Shown piece by piece: positions 6,930 to 13,665 of a DNA stretch of 15,673 nt (position 1 is its first letter; each line of letters begins with the position of its first letter). Origin of the DNA: JALQUL01 sp964556425. GTDB taxonomy: Bacteria; Pseudomonadota; Gammaproteobacteria; Burkholderiales; Burkholderiaceae_C. Where the stretch lies: assembly GCA_964556425.1 (NCBI GenBank), contig CAZKWC010000070.1:1-15673 (forward strand). The letters are read 5' to 3'. The position numbers were made by a program, and so were the translations under genes. Under the pieces are notes generated by a model. It saw only the letters and a program-made list of their open reading frames with translations, made no database searches and was not told where the DNA came from.

Positions 6930-7136
6930 TTAATTTTTACAACTTTCAAGCTTTGGGATTTTTTGCAGCACGGGAGTTTTTCTTGCTTCATTTTCAATTT
7001 TCATCATCTCTTTCGTGATTTTCATGATTTCAACAAAGTTTTTTAAAATTGCAACTGTAGCTGCATCGTGAGAAATAAACTGAGCATTACTAATTGGCTC
7101 TAATAAAGAATTGGCGTGGTTAATTAAATTTTGCAT
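6930..7136 (-). CDS. Small helical protein, unknown function
   Basis: I do not recognise this 68-aa protein. It is predicted to be mainly helical, with a charged amphipathic stretch (ILKNFVEIMKITKEMMKIENEARK, given here in part: IMKITKEMMKIENEARK) and a Lys-rich tail. It has no signal peptide or membrane segment. Support for a real gene comes from context: an AAAGGG sequence lies about 11 nt before its ATG, a bidirectional terminator stands 35 bp after its stop, and a good minus-strand promoter candidate lies about 280 bp upstream (7413-7441). It is the only minus-strand gene inside the otherwise plus-strand locus. It could be a small regulator or partner of the system, or a chance reading frame on a regulatory RNA. 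Confidence 0.45.
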   Translation of the reverse strand: MQNLINHANSLLEPISNAQFISHDAATVAILKNFVEIMKITKEMMKIENEARKTPVLQKIPKLESCKN

Positions 7137-7412
7137 ATATAGAAATACCCTTTAAAAAATGAAAGTGTGGTCACTTAAAAATAACATAGCAACAGTTAAG
7201 CATGACCATGAACTGGACAAAAGCTGAGTTATTAATAGGGGACTTAATAAAAACCTTTTACAGCAAGACACAGCTAAATAGGACTAATAAGAATTAGTCA
7301 AAAACTATGCTTTGAAAAAGGGAGTAGAGAAGAAAAAAGCAGCTGAAGTGCTGCATAGTGAACTAGCAATTAAACAAATTTTTTTAAAGTGTTTGTTTGC
7401 AAGCATAAACTG

Positions 7413-7441
7413 ATTATAGCAAAAACCCGTAAAAATAGCAA
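7413..7441 (-). promoter_or_regulatory. Candidate minus-strand promoter with extended -10
   Basis: On the minus strand, TTGCTA (7441-7436) and a perfect TATAAT (7418-7413) are 17 bp apart, and the -10 box is preceded by TGC, making an extended -10. Transcription would start near 7406 and run towards the 68-aa ORF. The -35 box lies in the loop of the 7426-7455 palindrome, so that palindrome could be an operator. Confidence 0.5.
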
Positions 7442-7455
7442 GCGTTTTTTACGGG
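7426..7455 (-). repeat. 10-bp palindrome over the minus-strand promoter (operator or terminator)
   Basis: CCCGTAAAAA (7426-7435) and TTTTTACGGG (7446-7455) form a perfect 10-bp inverted repeat around a 10-nt loop. On the minus strand it is followed by TTTTT, so it could act as an intrinsic terminator for any transcript coming from the right. Since it brackets the -35 box of a promoter, an operator is an alternative. No minus-strand gene lies to its right that would need termination. Confidence 0.5.
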
Positions 7456-7557
7456 GCATTTATTCTAATAGGTAAAAATGATAAGTAGTTAAAGTTTTTA
7501 AAAATAATTTCCCATAAAAAATTTTTCAGGGTATTTTTAAAAAGTTAACGACAAAAT

Positions 7558-7585
7558 TTGACGTGCCTGTTGTTCATAATACATT
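7558..7585 (+). promoter_or_regulatory. Candidate promoter for the GIY-YIG gene
   Basis: TTGACG (7558-7563) and TACATT (7580-7585; 4 of 6 matches) are separated by 16 bp, which would place the start near 7592, about 20 nt before the ATG at 7612. The boxes are moderate, but a terminator lies upstream and the gene needs its own promoter. Confidence 0.35.
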
Positions 7586-7611
7586 TTTATAACACCAACA
7601 GAAAAAGAAAT

Positions 7612-8904
7612 ATGGCAGACCAAGCAACACAAAGCAATCCAACAGCAACAGAATTTCCACGTTTTTACGTGTATGCATTAATTGATCCTACCAACAACAA
7701 TACACCCTTTTATATTGGTAAGGGCACAGTGCTACGTTCATTAGCACATGCCGCAAAAATGAAAGCTAAAGAAAATTTAGACAACTTAGTCGAGCTTGAA
7801 GAAATGAATGATGGTCAATCAACTCCAAAAATGAAAAAAATTAAAGAGTTATTGGTAAATGGGTATTCGGTTAATGATTTTGTCCGTGTGATTTGTCGTG
7901 AATTAACCGAGTCACATGCATTAGCGGTGGAGGCAATGTTAATTCAGTCGGCTTATTCCAATTTAACCAACTTAGTCAGCGGTCATCATGCTGAACGTTT
8001 TCGTCCCTTTGGTAATTGGCAGTTTATTCATAGTTTGGATGAGAAACGCACGCTTTATTATGTTTATGCCCTTATTAATCCTGCTACAAAAGTGCCTTTT
8101 TATATTGGCAAAGGCACGAATCAACGTGCTGAACAACATTTTGAAGATGCCAAAAAAGGCAAAGTAAGTACAGAAAAATTAGACGAAATTAGGTCCTTAA
8201 TTGCAAACGGCTGGAAAGTCCAAGATATGGTAAGAATTGTGGCACATACGGGTAACGACGAGGCGTTAGCTTATTTTTTAGAGTCAGTGTGGATGAAGTT
8301 TATGATGGGGTATCCGCAGGTAGCTAATTCTGCTAATGCACATAAGGGCCATTTAATTCGTGCCCATGGTGATTGGGAAAGACGCAAAGGTTTTGATATT
8401 GAAACCTCAGATCAGCGTCAAATTTTAGCAGATGTATTTAAGGGTTTAGGAGCCGATAAATTATTGGATCAGGTCACCAGGCAATTACCAGAGTATCAAT
8501 TTTCTAACCATTTTATTGCAGGTGCAGGTGAGTTGGTTGTTGATAGTATTTTAAAAAATTCGCAAGGTAGTTCTGTAACTTTACGAATTTTTAGTCGTAC
8601 TACAGGCTCTATTCAATTAGCGTTAATGGGTAATGGAAAATTTCAAAAAAATTGTTTAGCTCAACATTTTTTTGATCTGCAAAATTTACCAATTGGTCGT
8701 AATGATTTTATTCATATACCTGAAGTTTGGAAAAAAAAAGGAATTACTTATTCTGTAGATGAAGCAGTTAAAAGAGCAAGATTATTAATTGAATTATTTA
8801 ATCATGATGTCAATTTACATTTTTCTGAAGAGTTAAATATATTGGTTTCAGAGCAACGAAAATTTAGTCGAAGAGAAAAGAAAAAAAGAAAGTTAGCTCA
8901 TTAG
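7612..8904 (+). CDS. Protein with tandem GIY-YIG (LEM3-like) nuclease domains
   Basis: This 430-aa protein carries two consecutive GIY-YIG-type endonuclease domains. Domain 1 (about 18-122) has YVYALIDP (19-26), PFYIGKG (32-38), R42, H46, the metal-binding E107 and N120. Domain 2 (about 149-241) repeats the set: YVYALINP (150-157), PFYIGKG (162-168), R172, H176, E224 and N239. Spacing and the FYIGKG form resemble the LEM3-like/COG3680 branch. Both active sites look complete, so each could cut DNA or RNA. The C-terminal third (about 250-430) is a domain I do not recognise, ending in a Lys/Arg-rich tail (RREKKKRK) suited to nucleic-acid binding. I chose the ATG at 7612; the frame extends to a TTG at 7558, but that overlaps the likely promoter. 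The gene may form its own unit, with a 239-bp gap to the next gene. It is the likeliest effector of the locus. Confidence 0.8.
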   Translation: MADQATQSNPTATEFPRFYVYALIDPTNNNTPFYIGKGTVLRSLAHAAKMKAKENLDNLVELEEMNDGQSTPKMKKIKELLVNGYSVNDFVRVICRELTESHALAVEAMLIQSAYSNLTNLVSGHHAERFRPFGNWQFIHSLDEKRTLYYVYALINPATKVPFYIGKGTNQRAEQHFEDAKKGKVSTEKLDEIRSLIANGWKVQDMVRIVAHTGNDEALAYFLESVWMKFMMGYPQVANSANAHKGHLIRAHGDWERRKGFDIETSDQRQILADVFKGLGADKLLDQVTRQLPEYQFSNHFIAGAGELVVDSILKNSQGSSVTLRIFSRTTGSIQLALMGNGKFQKNCLAQHFFDLQNLPIGRNDFIHIPEVWKKKGITYSVDEAVKRARLLIELFNHDVNLHFSEELNILVSEQRKFSRREKKKRKLAH

Positions 8905-9143
8905 CTGAAGAATTTAATTTTTTGAATTGATTTACTTTTGCTAAATTTAATTTAATTAGTGTATTTTATATAACTAAGCTATTTTTTTTTAATAAAAATT
9001 TTATAAAGAGATAGCTTGATAGCATTTTCATTCTTTGCAGTCTGTTGTAGTTTTAAATTGAGGCTAATATGGTGTAGCAAATTTTTTATTTTAAGCAAAA
9101 TTAAAATTGTATTTTTATTCATTATTTTAGGAATTAAAAAACC
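8905..9143. other. AT-rich spacer between the GIY-YIG and solenoid genes
   Basis: This 239-bp gap is extremely AT-rich. It contains a T-run at about 8982-8990 and a loose 7-bp inverted repeat (AAGCTAT at 8976-8982, ATAGCTT at 9011-9017). Several weak promoter-like pairs exist (for example TTGATT 8927-8932 with TTTAAT 8951-8956, 18-bp spacing), but base composition makes them expected by chance. No gene is supported; a short frame at 9016-9207 is rejected. Confidence 0.35.
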
Positions 9144-10997
9144 GTGCAAATGCCTTTATCAAGTGAATTATCTGAACAATTACAAGCCACTTTACCCACT
9201 CCAATAGACATTCAGTTAAACTCCGACAACAGCTTAATTGTAAGCGTTGATTTAGACCAAGTTGTATTTGTTAACCAAGACATCAGGGCAGTTGATTTAT
9301 TTAATTGTCCAAACTTAAAATCAATTGATTTGACTTGTTCTCAACAAGAAGAAATTCATATTGCAATTCAAAATTGTCCACTTTTAACTGTTATTAAGCT
9401 GCCACTTGCTAGTAAGTCATATATTCATTTAGACGCAGGAAATTTAAAGCCACAGTTACAAATAGAGGGGGGTGTTGCTCATGTAGATGCATGTTGGAAT
9501 GGTGGTCGTTTTTTGCAGCAGCATCATAAAAACAGATGGCATCAAGTAACCATTGGCTCATTCAATGAGTCGATGTTATTGACTCCCACTTCTTTGAGTC
9601 AAGACGAATCGTTTTCAAAGTTAGTCGTAGTGAGCGAATTGAATAAGTCTGTATCAGAGTTGTTGATTGATTGTGAAAATTTTAATGGTCAATTAGATTT
9701 AACCTTTGTGGGAGCTCGTTATTTACAAAAATTAAATTTAACAAATAACGAAAAAGGTGTTAATAGCCTTAGCGTTATACAAGCAGATCAGTTGTTAGCT
9801 CTAGATGTGTTAGGGCAAGGGCCATTAAGCTTTTGTGTGCTAGACGAATGTAAAAACTTCAATAATATTAGCATTCAAGGTCCTGTGCATTCGCTCAAAA
9901 TTGCGAGTTGTGGTATGTCTCGCGCAAAAGAAAATCAACTCAGCGCTTTGCGTATTCAAGCACAAGTCAAAGACGTGATTCTTTCTGATTGTAGTTTTAC
10001 TGACTTGGTTTTGTCACACCACGCAAAAATACAATTCATTCGTTGTTTAAATTTAAAGAATGTAGAGTTACCTAATGGTACAACTGTTGCTTGTGATGGA
10101 TATCTTCCACCTACTTTGGTAGGTTCTAGTGATGTCATTATCAATGAAAGTATTATTAAGCAAGCACTACCCGATGTCTTAAAAGGTGATTTAGTTGCAT
10201 GGCAATTAATGAAAAAAATATTACCCATGGCAAGCGAAAAAGAATGGGTGAGTTTAGCTTTAAGAACTCTTTTAGAGGCTCTAGAGGCAGGCATGGATGC
10301 TTCTGAGGTCTGGTATGTACGCAACCATATGTACATTGTTAATCAGAGAAGAGGAAAAAAAATTCCAGAAGTTGGATTTCGTCAAATGAAAAAATATCCA
10401 ACCAGTTGGAGTTGGAAAATGGACGAGGATCTTGCCGAGGAGGGCTGGTATGCTGATTGGTTGATAGTGAAAAAATGCATTGAGAAAAATGTGAATAAAG
10501 TATCTGAATTTATAAATGTAATGAGCCACAAGTTACATGCATCAGACGACTCAGATGTCTTTTTACTAGATTGGATTTGTAAAAAGATAAGGCAATCAGA
10601 TTTAATAGCGTTAGAGTGTTTGATGGGAGCTGTAAAACAAGCTGAGGAACAGCGAAGTTATTTTAGAACTAATTCTTATATAGCGAAAAGAGCAAAATTA
10701 TTTTTATATTTGAATTTTACCCCAACGCCTGATTTTCTTCCAAAGTTTACTATTTTCCAAAATTGGTGTTTCCAGGTCACTAAAAAAACTAATGACCCAT
10801 TAGAACTGCTTCAACTTCTAGCTAAATCATATACACAAAATCCTGTTAAAACTCGTATGTGGTTATTAGATCTTATTTCACGACCACCTGAATTTATAAC
10901 CAATGTGCCTGCTTATCTAGTTCCCAATCAGTTAACCAAGTCACATTTTCTTGTAATGGCTAAAAGTTTGTTGTTAACAGGCCGGTTAGAACTGTAG
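9144..10997 (+). CDS. Large protein with LRR/solenoid-like N-terminal half and helical C-terminal half
   Basis: I do not recognise a named family for this protein of about 617 aa. The front half (about residues 30-330) is a run of short beta-rich repeats with regularly spaced Leu/Ile and recurring Cys. Examples are AVDLFNCPNLKSIDL (49-63) and IHIAIQNCPLLTVIKL (71-86), and further LxLxNxxxLxxIxL-like units follow, pointing to a leucine-rich-repeat or beta-solenoid fold, usually a recognition surface. The back half (about 335-617) is rich in Trp, Leu and charged residues and looks all-helical. No catalytic motif, signal peptide or membrane segment is seen. The start is a GTG at 9144 with AGGA 11 nt upstream; an ATG two codons later has a worse distance. 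The MoxR gene follows after 40 bp with its own ribosome binding site, so the two are probably co-transcribed. It may be the sensor, scaffold or MoxR substrate of the locus. Confidence 0.75.
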   Translation: MQMPLSSELSEQLQATLPTPIDIQLNSDNSLIVSVDLDQVVFVNQDIRAVDLFNCPNLKSIDLTCSQQEEIHIAIQNCPLLTVIKLPLASKSYIHLDAGNLKPQLQIEGGVAHVDACWNGGRFLQQHHKNRWHQVTIGSFNESMLLTPTSLSQDESFSKLVVVSELNKSVSELLIDCENFNGQLDLTFVGARYLQKLNLTNNEKGVNSLSVIQADQLLALDVLGQGPLSFCVLDECKNFNNISIQGPVHSLKIASCGMSRAKENQLSALRIQAQVKDVILSDCSFTDLVLSHHAKIQFIRCLNLKNVELPNGTTVACDGYLPPTLVGSSDVIINESIIKQALPDVLKGDLVAWQLMKKILPMASEKEWVSLALRTLLEALEAGMDASEVWYVRNHMYIVNQRRGKKIPEVGFRQMKKYPTSWSWKMDEDLAEEGWYADWLIVKKCIEKNVNKVSEFINVMSHKLHASDDSDVFLLDWICKKIRQSDLIALECLMGAVKQAEEQRSYFRTNSYIAKRAKLFLYLNFTPTPDFLPKFTIFQNWCFQVTKKTNDPLELLQLLAKSYTQNPVKTRMWLLDLISRPPEFITNVPAYLVPNQLTKSHFLVMAKSLLLTGRLEL

Positions 10998-11037
10998 AAC
11001 ATGGACTACTATTTTTTATTTTTAACACAGAGGTTTT

Positions 11038-12207
11038 ATGTCTACAAATTTCGCTAACGTGATTGAAGTGAGAGAAATTATTTTGCACCAACTCCATTTA
11101 ATTTGGAGTCAACCACAATTGGTAGATAAAGTGGCTCCTATTATGTTATGGGGTGCACCAGGTGTTGGTAAAAGTACAATTATTCGAGAAATATGCCAAC
11201 AACAAGGTATTGGTTTTATTGATATCCGCTTGTCGCAACGTGATCCAGTCGATTTACGAGGCTTGCCAGTACCTGATATGCAAAATAAGCAAGTCAACTG
11301 GATGCTTTCTGCTGAATGGCCTAGAGATGAAAATAGCCAAGGTATTATTTTATTTGACGAGATAACTGCTGCTGACCGTTCTTTGCAGGTGGCCGCTTAT
11401 GAGTTGATTTTAGATCGTTGTTTGGGTGATATGTACAAGGTTCCAAAAGGCTGGTTGATTTGTGCTGCTGGTAATCGAATTGAGGACCGAGCCGTAGCTA
11501 TGACAATTTCAAGTGCTTTAGCTAATCGATTTTGTCATCTAGAGTTAGAACCCGACTTAAATCAGTGGACTAAATGGGCGTCCTTGCATAATTTACATTC
11601 CGACGTGATTGCTTTTTTGCGTTTTAAACCCAATTATTTTTTTGATATGAGTGGTAACGTGGAGCGTGGTTGGCCTAGTCCAAGGAGCTGGGAACGGGTT
11701 GCTTTAATGCTTGATCATGGAGCTGAGATGTCTAAAGCATCATTAGTTTTAATGATGCAAGGTTTGGTGGGTAGAGCAGCCACTTTAGAATTTTTTACCT
11801 TTAAAAATTTAATAAAAGTTATTCCGGATGTGGAGAAATTATTATTAGGTGAGCTTGAGTTTAAGGTCCCCGATATGGCTGATATGCGTTATGCCATTAC
11901 GAGTTCGATGGCTTATCATTTGTGGCGTGGAGACGCCACTCAAAGGCATACTCGGGTTAGTAATTTTTTAAAAATTAGTCTACAGCTTAGTTCTGATTTT
12001 GCAGTAATGGCCATGACAGATGCGATGCAAAAAATTGAAGATATAAGTTCAATAGAAAATCAACAGAATGCAGAAATATTATTTTCCCATCCGCTTTACG
12101 AGGTATGGGTAAAAAAACATGGCGAAGGTTTATTTTCAACTCAATTAAAGCATGATAAAAATCCTAAAAAAACTAGCTTAGGAAGTTTTAAAAATTTAAC
12201 CCAATAG
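11038..12207 (+). CDS. MoxR-type AAA+ ATPase
   Basis: This 389-aa ATPase has all expected elements: Walker A GAPGVGKS (39-46), Walker B IILFDEI (103-109), sensor-1 asparagine in CAAGNR (N146), ALANRF as the arginine-finger region, and a WPSPRSWE block whose arginine (R216) fits sensor 2. The insertion DPVDLRGLPVPD after the second strand is typical of MoxR enzymes paired with DUF2201-type vWA proteins. MoxR proteins form hexamers that remodel partner proteins with ATP, normally with a vWA partner. Here the neighbour 132 bp downstream is such a partner, and the solenoid protein gene lies 40 bp upstream. The ATG has AGAGG 5 nt away. The poorly conserved tail (about 330-389) may be specific to this system. 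Confidence 0.93.
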   Translation: MSTNFANVIEVREIILHQLHLIWSQPQLVDKVAPIMLWGAPGVGKSTIIREICQQQGIGFIDIRLSQRDPVDLRGLPVPDMQNKQVNWMLSAEWPRDENSQGIILFDEITAADRSLQVAAYELILDRCLGDMYKVPKGWLICAAGNRIEDRAVAMTISSALANRFCHLELEPDLNQWTKWASLHNLHSDVIAFLRFKPNYFFDMSGNVERGWPSPRSWERVALMLDHGAEMSKASLVLMMQGLVGRAATLEFFTFKNLIKVIPDVEKLLLGELEFKVPDMADMRYAITSSMAYHLWRGDATQRHTRVSNFLKISLQLSSDFAVMAMTDAMQKIEDISSIENQQNAEILFSHPLYEVWVKKHGEGLFSTQLKHDKNPKKTSLGSFKNLTQ

Positions 12208-12231
12208 GAAAATGGCTATTCAGTGATACAA

Positions 12232-12290
12232 GTAGTCCTAGATTTTTTTAAGAATGCTCATGCGTAATCTATTGTAGATTCTTGGACTAC
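12232..12290. repeat. Long imperfect stem-loop between the MoxR and metallopeptidase/vWA genes
   Basis: GTAGTCC (12232-12238) is the inverse of GGACTAC (12284-12290). Directly inside, AAGAAT (12250-12255) pairs with ATTCTT (12278-12283), and AATCTA-TTG-TAGATT (12266-12280) makes its own tight hairpin that competes with the inner stem. The whole fills much of the 132-bp gap. It starts with GTAG like a REP unit, but the fold is longer and AT-rich. Possible roles are an attenuator or partial terminator tuning the MoxR-to-partner ratio, an RNase processing site, or a small mobile palindromic repeat. No T-run follows on the plus strand, so a plain intrinsic terminator is unlikely. Confidence 0.5.
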
Positions 12291-12339
12291 ATTTATAAAT
12301 TCTATTCACCTATTACATTCCAAAATTTTTATACATCCT

Positions 12340-13563
12340 ATGCCAGATTCACCTAAAGTCAGAGCCCCAACCGAGGCGGAGCAATTAGAAAAAAAGGAAT
12401 ACAAAAAAACGCTTGAAGACCTCAGAGCTAAGTTGTTATTAATTCATCCTTTTACGGCTAATTTAGCCCTTTATTTAGAGTTAACTCCAACAGTGGATAC
12501 TCGCCTTAAAACAGCAGCCACTGACGGGTCACATATTTTTTTCCAAATAGAGTTTTTAAAAAAATTATCGGCTGAAATGATTATTTTTGTTTTAGCACAT
12601 GAAGTTTGGCATTGTGTGGCAGGTCATTTAGTTCGCAAGTTAAATCGTGATCCAAAATTATGGAACTACGCAGCCGACCATGAGGTAAATGCGCTGTTGC
12701 AACGCGATGGATTTAATGTGCCTAGTGATGCAGTTTTTATTCCTGCTTGGGATGAGTTAAGTGCAGAAAAAGTGTATCAATATTTACTCGATGATGGCAC
12801 CGAAATAATCAAGGAATGTTTTCAGTTTGATCAGCATACCATTGAAGACAATAAGCATGACCATGAAGCAACTGAATCTATTGTAGATCCTAGTTTTTTA
12901 CCCAATCAAACGGATATAAAAGACATTCAACACGACTGGGAAATAAGAACTATTTTTGTTGCAGATAATTTACAAAAAATAGGTATGCTTCCAGGCAGAT
13001 TTAATCTTTTTATTAATAAAATGCTTAAGTCACAGCTTAATTGGAAAATGGTTTTAAGGCAGTTTGTACAAAGATCTTATACTGGTAATCAGAAAACCTG
13101 GACTCCACCTTCGAGAAGGCATTTGTGGAGAGGTCTTTATTTACCTAGTTCTAGGGCCACTAAAATTAATTTAGTAGTCGCAATAGATACCAGCGGTAGC
13201 ACTCGTTCTTTTCTTAATCGATTTATATCAGAGCTTAGTGCTTTAATGAAAGAATTTAGTCAAATTCAATTGTGCTTAATAGAGTGTGATTCCAACATAA
13301 CTCAAGTGAGAAATTTTAGTGAATCTTATCAATTAGACCAAGCATTAAAGCTGGGTTTTACTGGGGGTGGAGGAACTGAATTTAATCCAGTTTTTGACTA
13401 TGTAAAACAACATAATCTCCAACCCGATTGTTTGGTATTTTTTACCGATGGATATGGTATGGCTCCTCAATTGGCTCCTCATTATCCTGTGCTATGGTTA
13501 TTAGTTGGTGGGGATCAACAGCCTAGTTCTTGGGGTAGTACAGTCGTGATGGATACACAATAA
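12340..13563 (+). CDS. Zinc-metallopeptidase-like and vWA (DUF2201) protein
   Basis: This 407-aa protein fuses a predicted zinc-peptidase domain to a C-terminal vWA-like domain, the DUF2201 arrangement usually found beside MoxR genes. The front part shows LAHEVWHCVAGH (85-96) with the HExxH motif at 87-91, followed by WNYAADHEVNALL (108-120), where D113 or H114 may supply the third metal ligand. The vWA-like domain (about 277-400) has DTSGS at 283-287, T346 in TGGGGTEF, and D370 in FFTDG, so its MIDAS is complete. A charged helical segment precedes the peptidase domain. The protein lacks a signal peptide and should be cytoplasmic. The ATG at 12340 has no clear ribosome binding site; no better start is seen. 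It is the last plus-strand gene of the locus. Whether the peptidase is active is unknown, although the metal-binding residues are kept. Confidence 0.88.
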   Translation: MPDSPKVRAPTEAEQLEKKEYKKTLEDLRAKLLLIHPFTANLALYLELTPTVDTRLKTAATDGSHIFFQIEFLKKLSAEMIIFVLAHEVWHCVAGHLVRKLNRDPKLWNYAADHEVNALLQRDGFNVPSDAVFIPAWDELSAEKVYQYLLDDGTEIIKECFQFDQHTIEDNKHDHEATESIVDPSFLPNQTDIKDIQHDWEIRTIFVADNLQKIGMLPGRFNLFINKMLKSQLNWKMVLRQFVQRSYTGNQKTWTPPSRRHLWRGLYLPSSRATKINLVVAIDTSGSTRSFLNRFISELSALMKEFSQIQLCLIECDSNITQVRNFSESYQLDQALKLGFTGGGGTEFNPVFDYVKQHNLQPDCLVFFTDGYGMAPQLAPHYPVLWLLVGGDQQPSSWGSTVVMDTQ

Positions 13564-13665
13564 ATATAAATTAGAGTTGAGTTTTTGGAGTTATATCTAA
13601 AATTTTTATCTAATTAATACTTTTGGTATTACCCCAGCATCTAACTCAACAATTTTATAAAAATA
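13564..13665. other. Convergent intergenic region with AT-rich hairpin
   Basis: The two converging genes leave 102 bp. TAATAC (13615-13620) and GTATTA (13626-13631) form a weak 6-bp hairpin with a TTTTG loop. GTTGAGTT (13576-13583) and AACTCAAC (13643-13650) form a wider inverted repeat around it. A weak bidirectional terminator is possible, but there is no GC-rich stem with a T-run. Confidence 0.3.

Larger units (their letters stand above)
7137..7611. other. Structured intergenic region between the small minus-strand ORF and the GIY-YIG gene
   Basis: This 475-bp gap has no convincing protein gene but holds several structures. TGGTCA (7168-7173) and TGACCA (7203-7208) form an inverted repeat. 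GACTAAT and ATTAGTC (7282-7299) form a 7-bp hairpin with an AAGA loop, and GCAGC and GCTGC (7339-7354) form a small hairpin. A 10-bp palindrome lies at 7426-7455 and a minus-strand promoter at 7413-7441. Together they allow a minus-strand transcript of about 500 nt ending at the 6870 terminator, either as a long-leader mRNA for the 68-aa ORF or as a regulatory RNA. Confidence 0.4.

Noticed and set aside
7282..7354. Small hairpins that might suggest a tRNA or CRISPR repeat
   Set aside because: There is no cloverleaf, no repeated spacing and no repeated unit; they are single hairpins.
7558..7611. N-terminal extension of the GIY-YIG protein from a TTG start
   Set aside because: The TTG is part of the TTGACG promoter candidate, the extra residues are hydrophobic by chance, and the ATG at 7612 starts a normal polar N-terminus.
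9016..9207. A 63-aa frame with a hydrophobic stretch before the solenoid gene
   Set aside because: Its predicted start is not an ATG, no ribosome binding site is seen, and it overlaps the real gene. The hydrophobic look comes from T-rich sequence.
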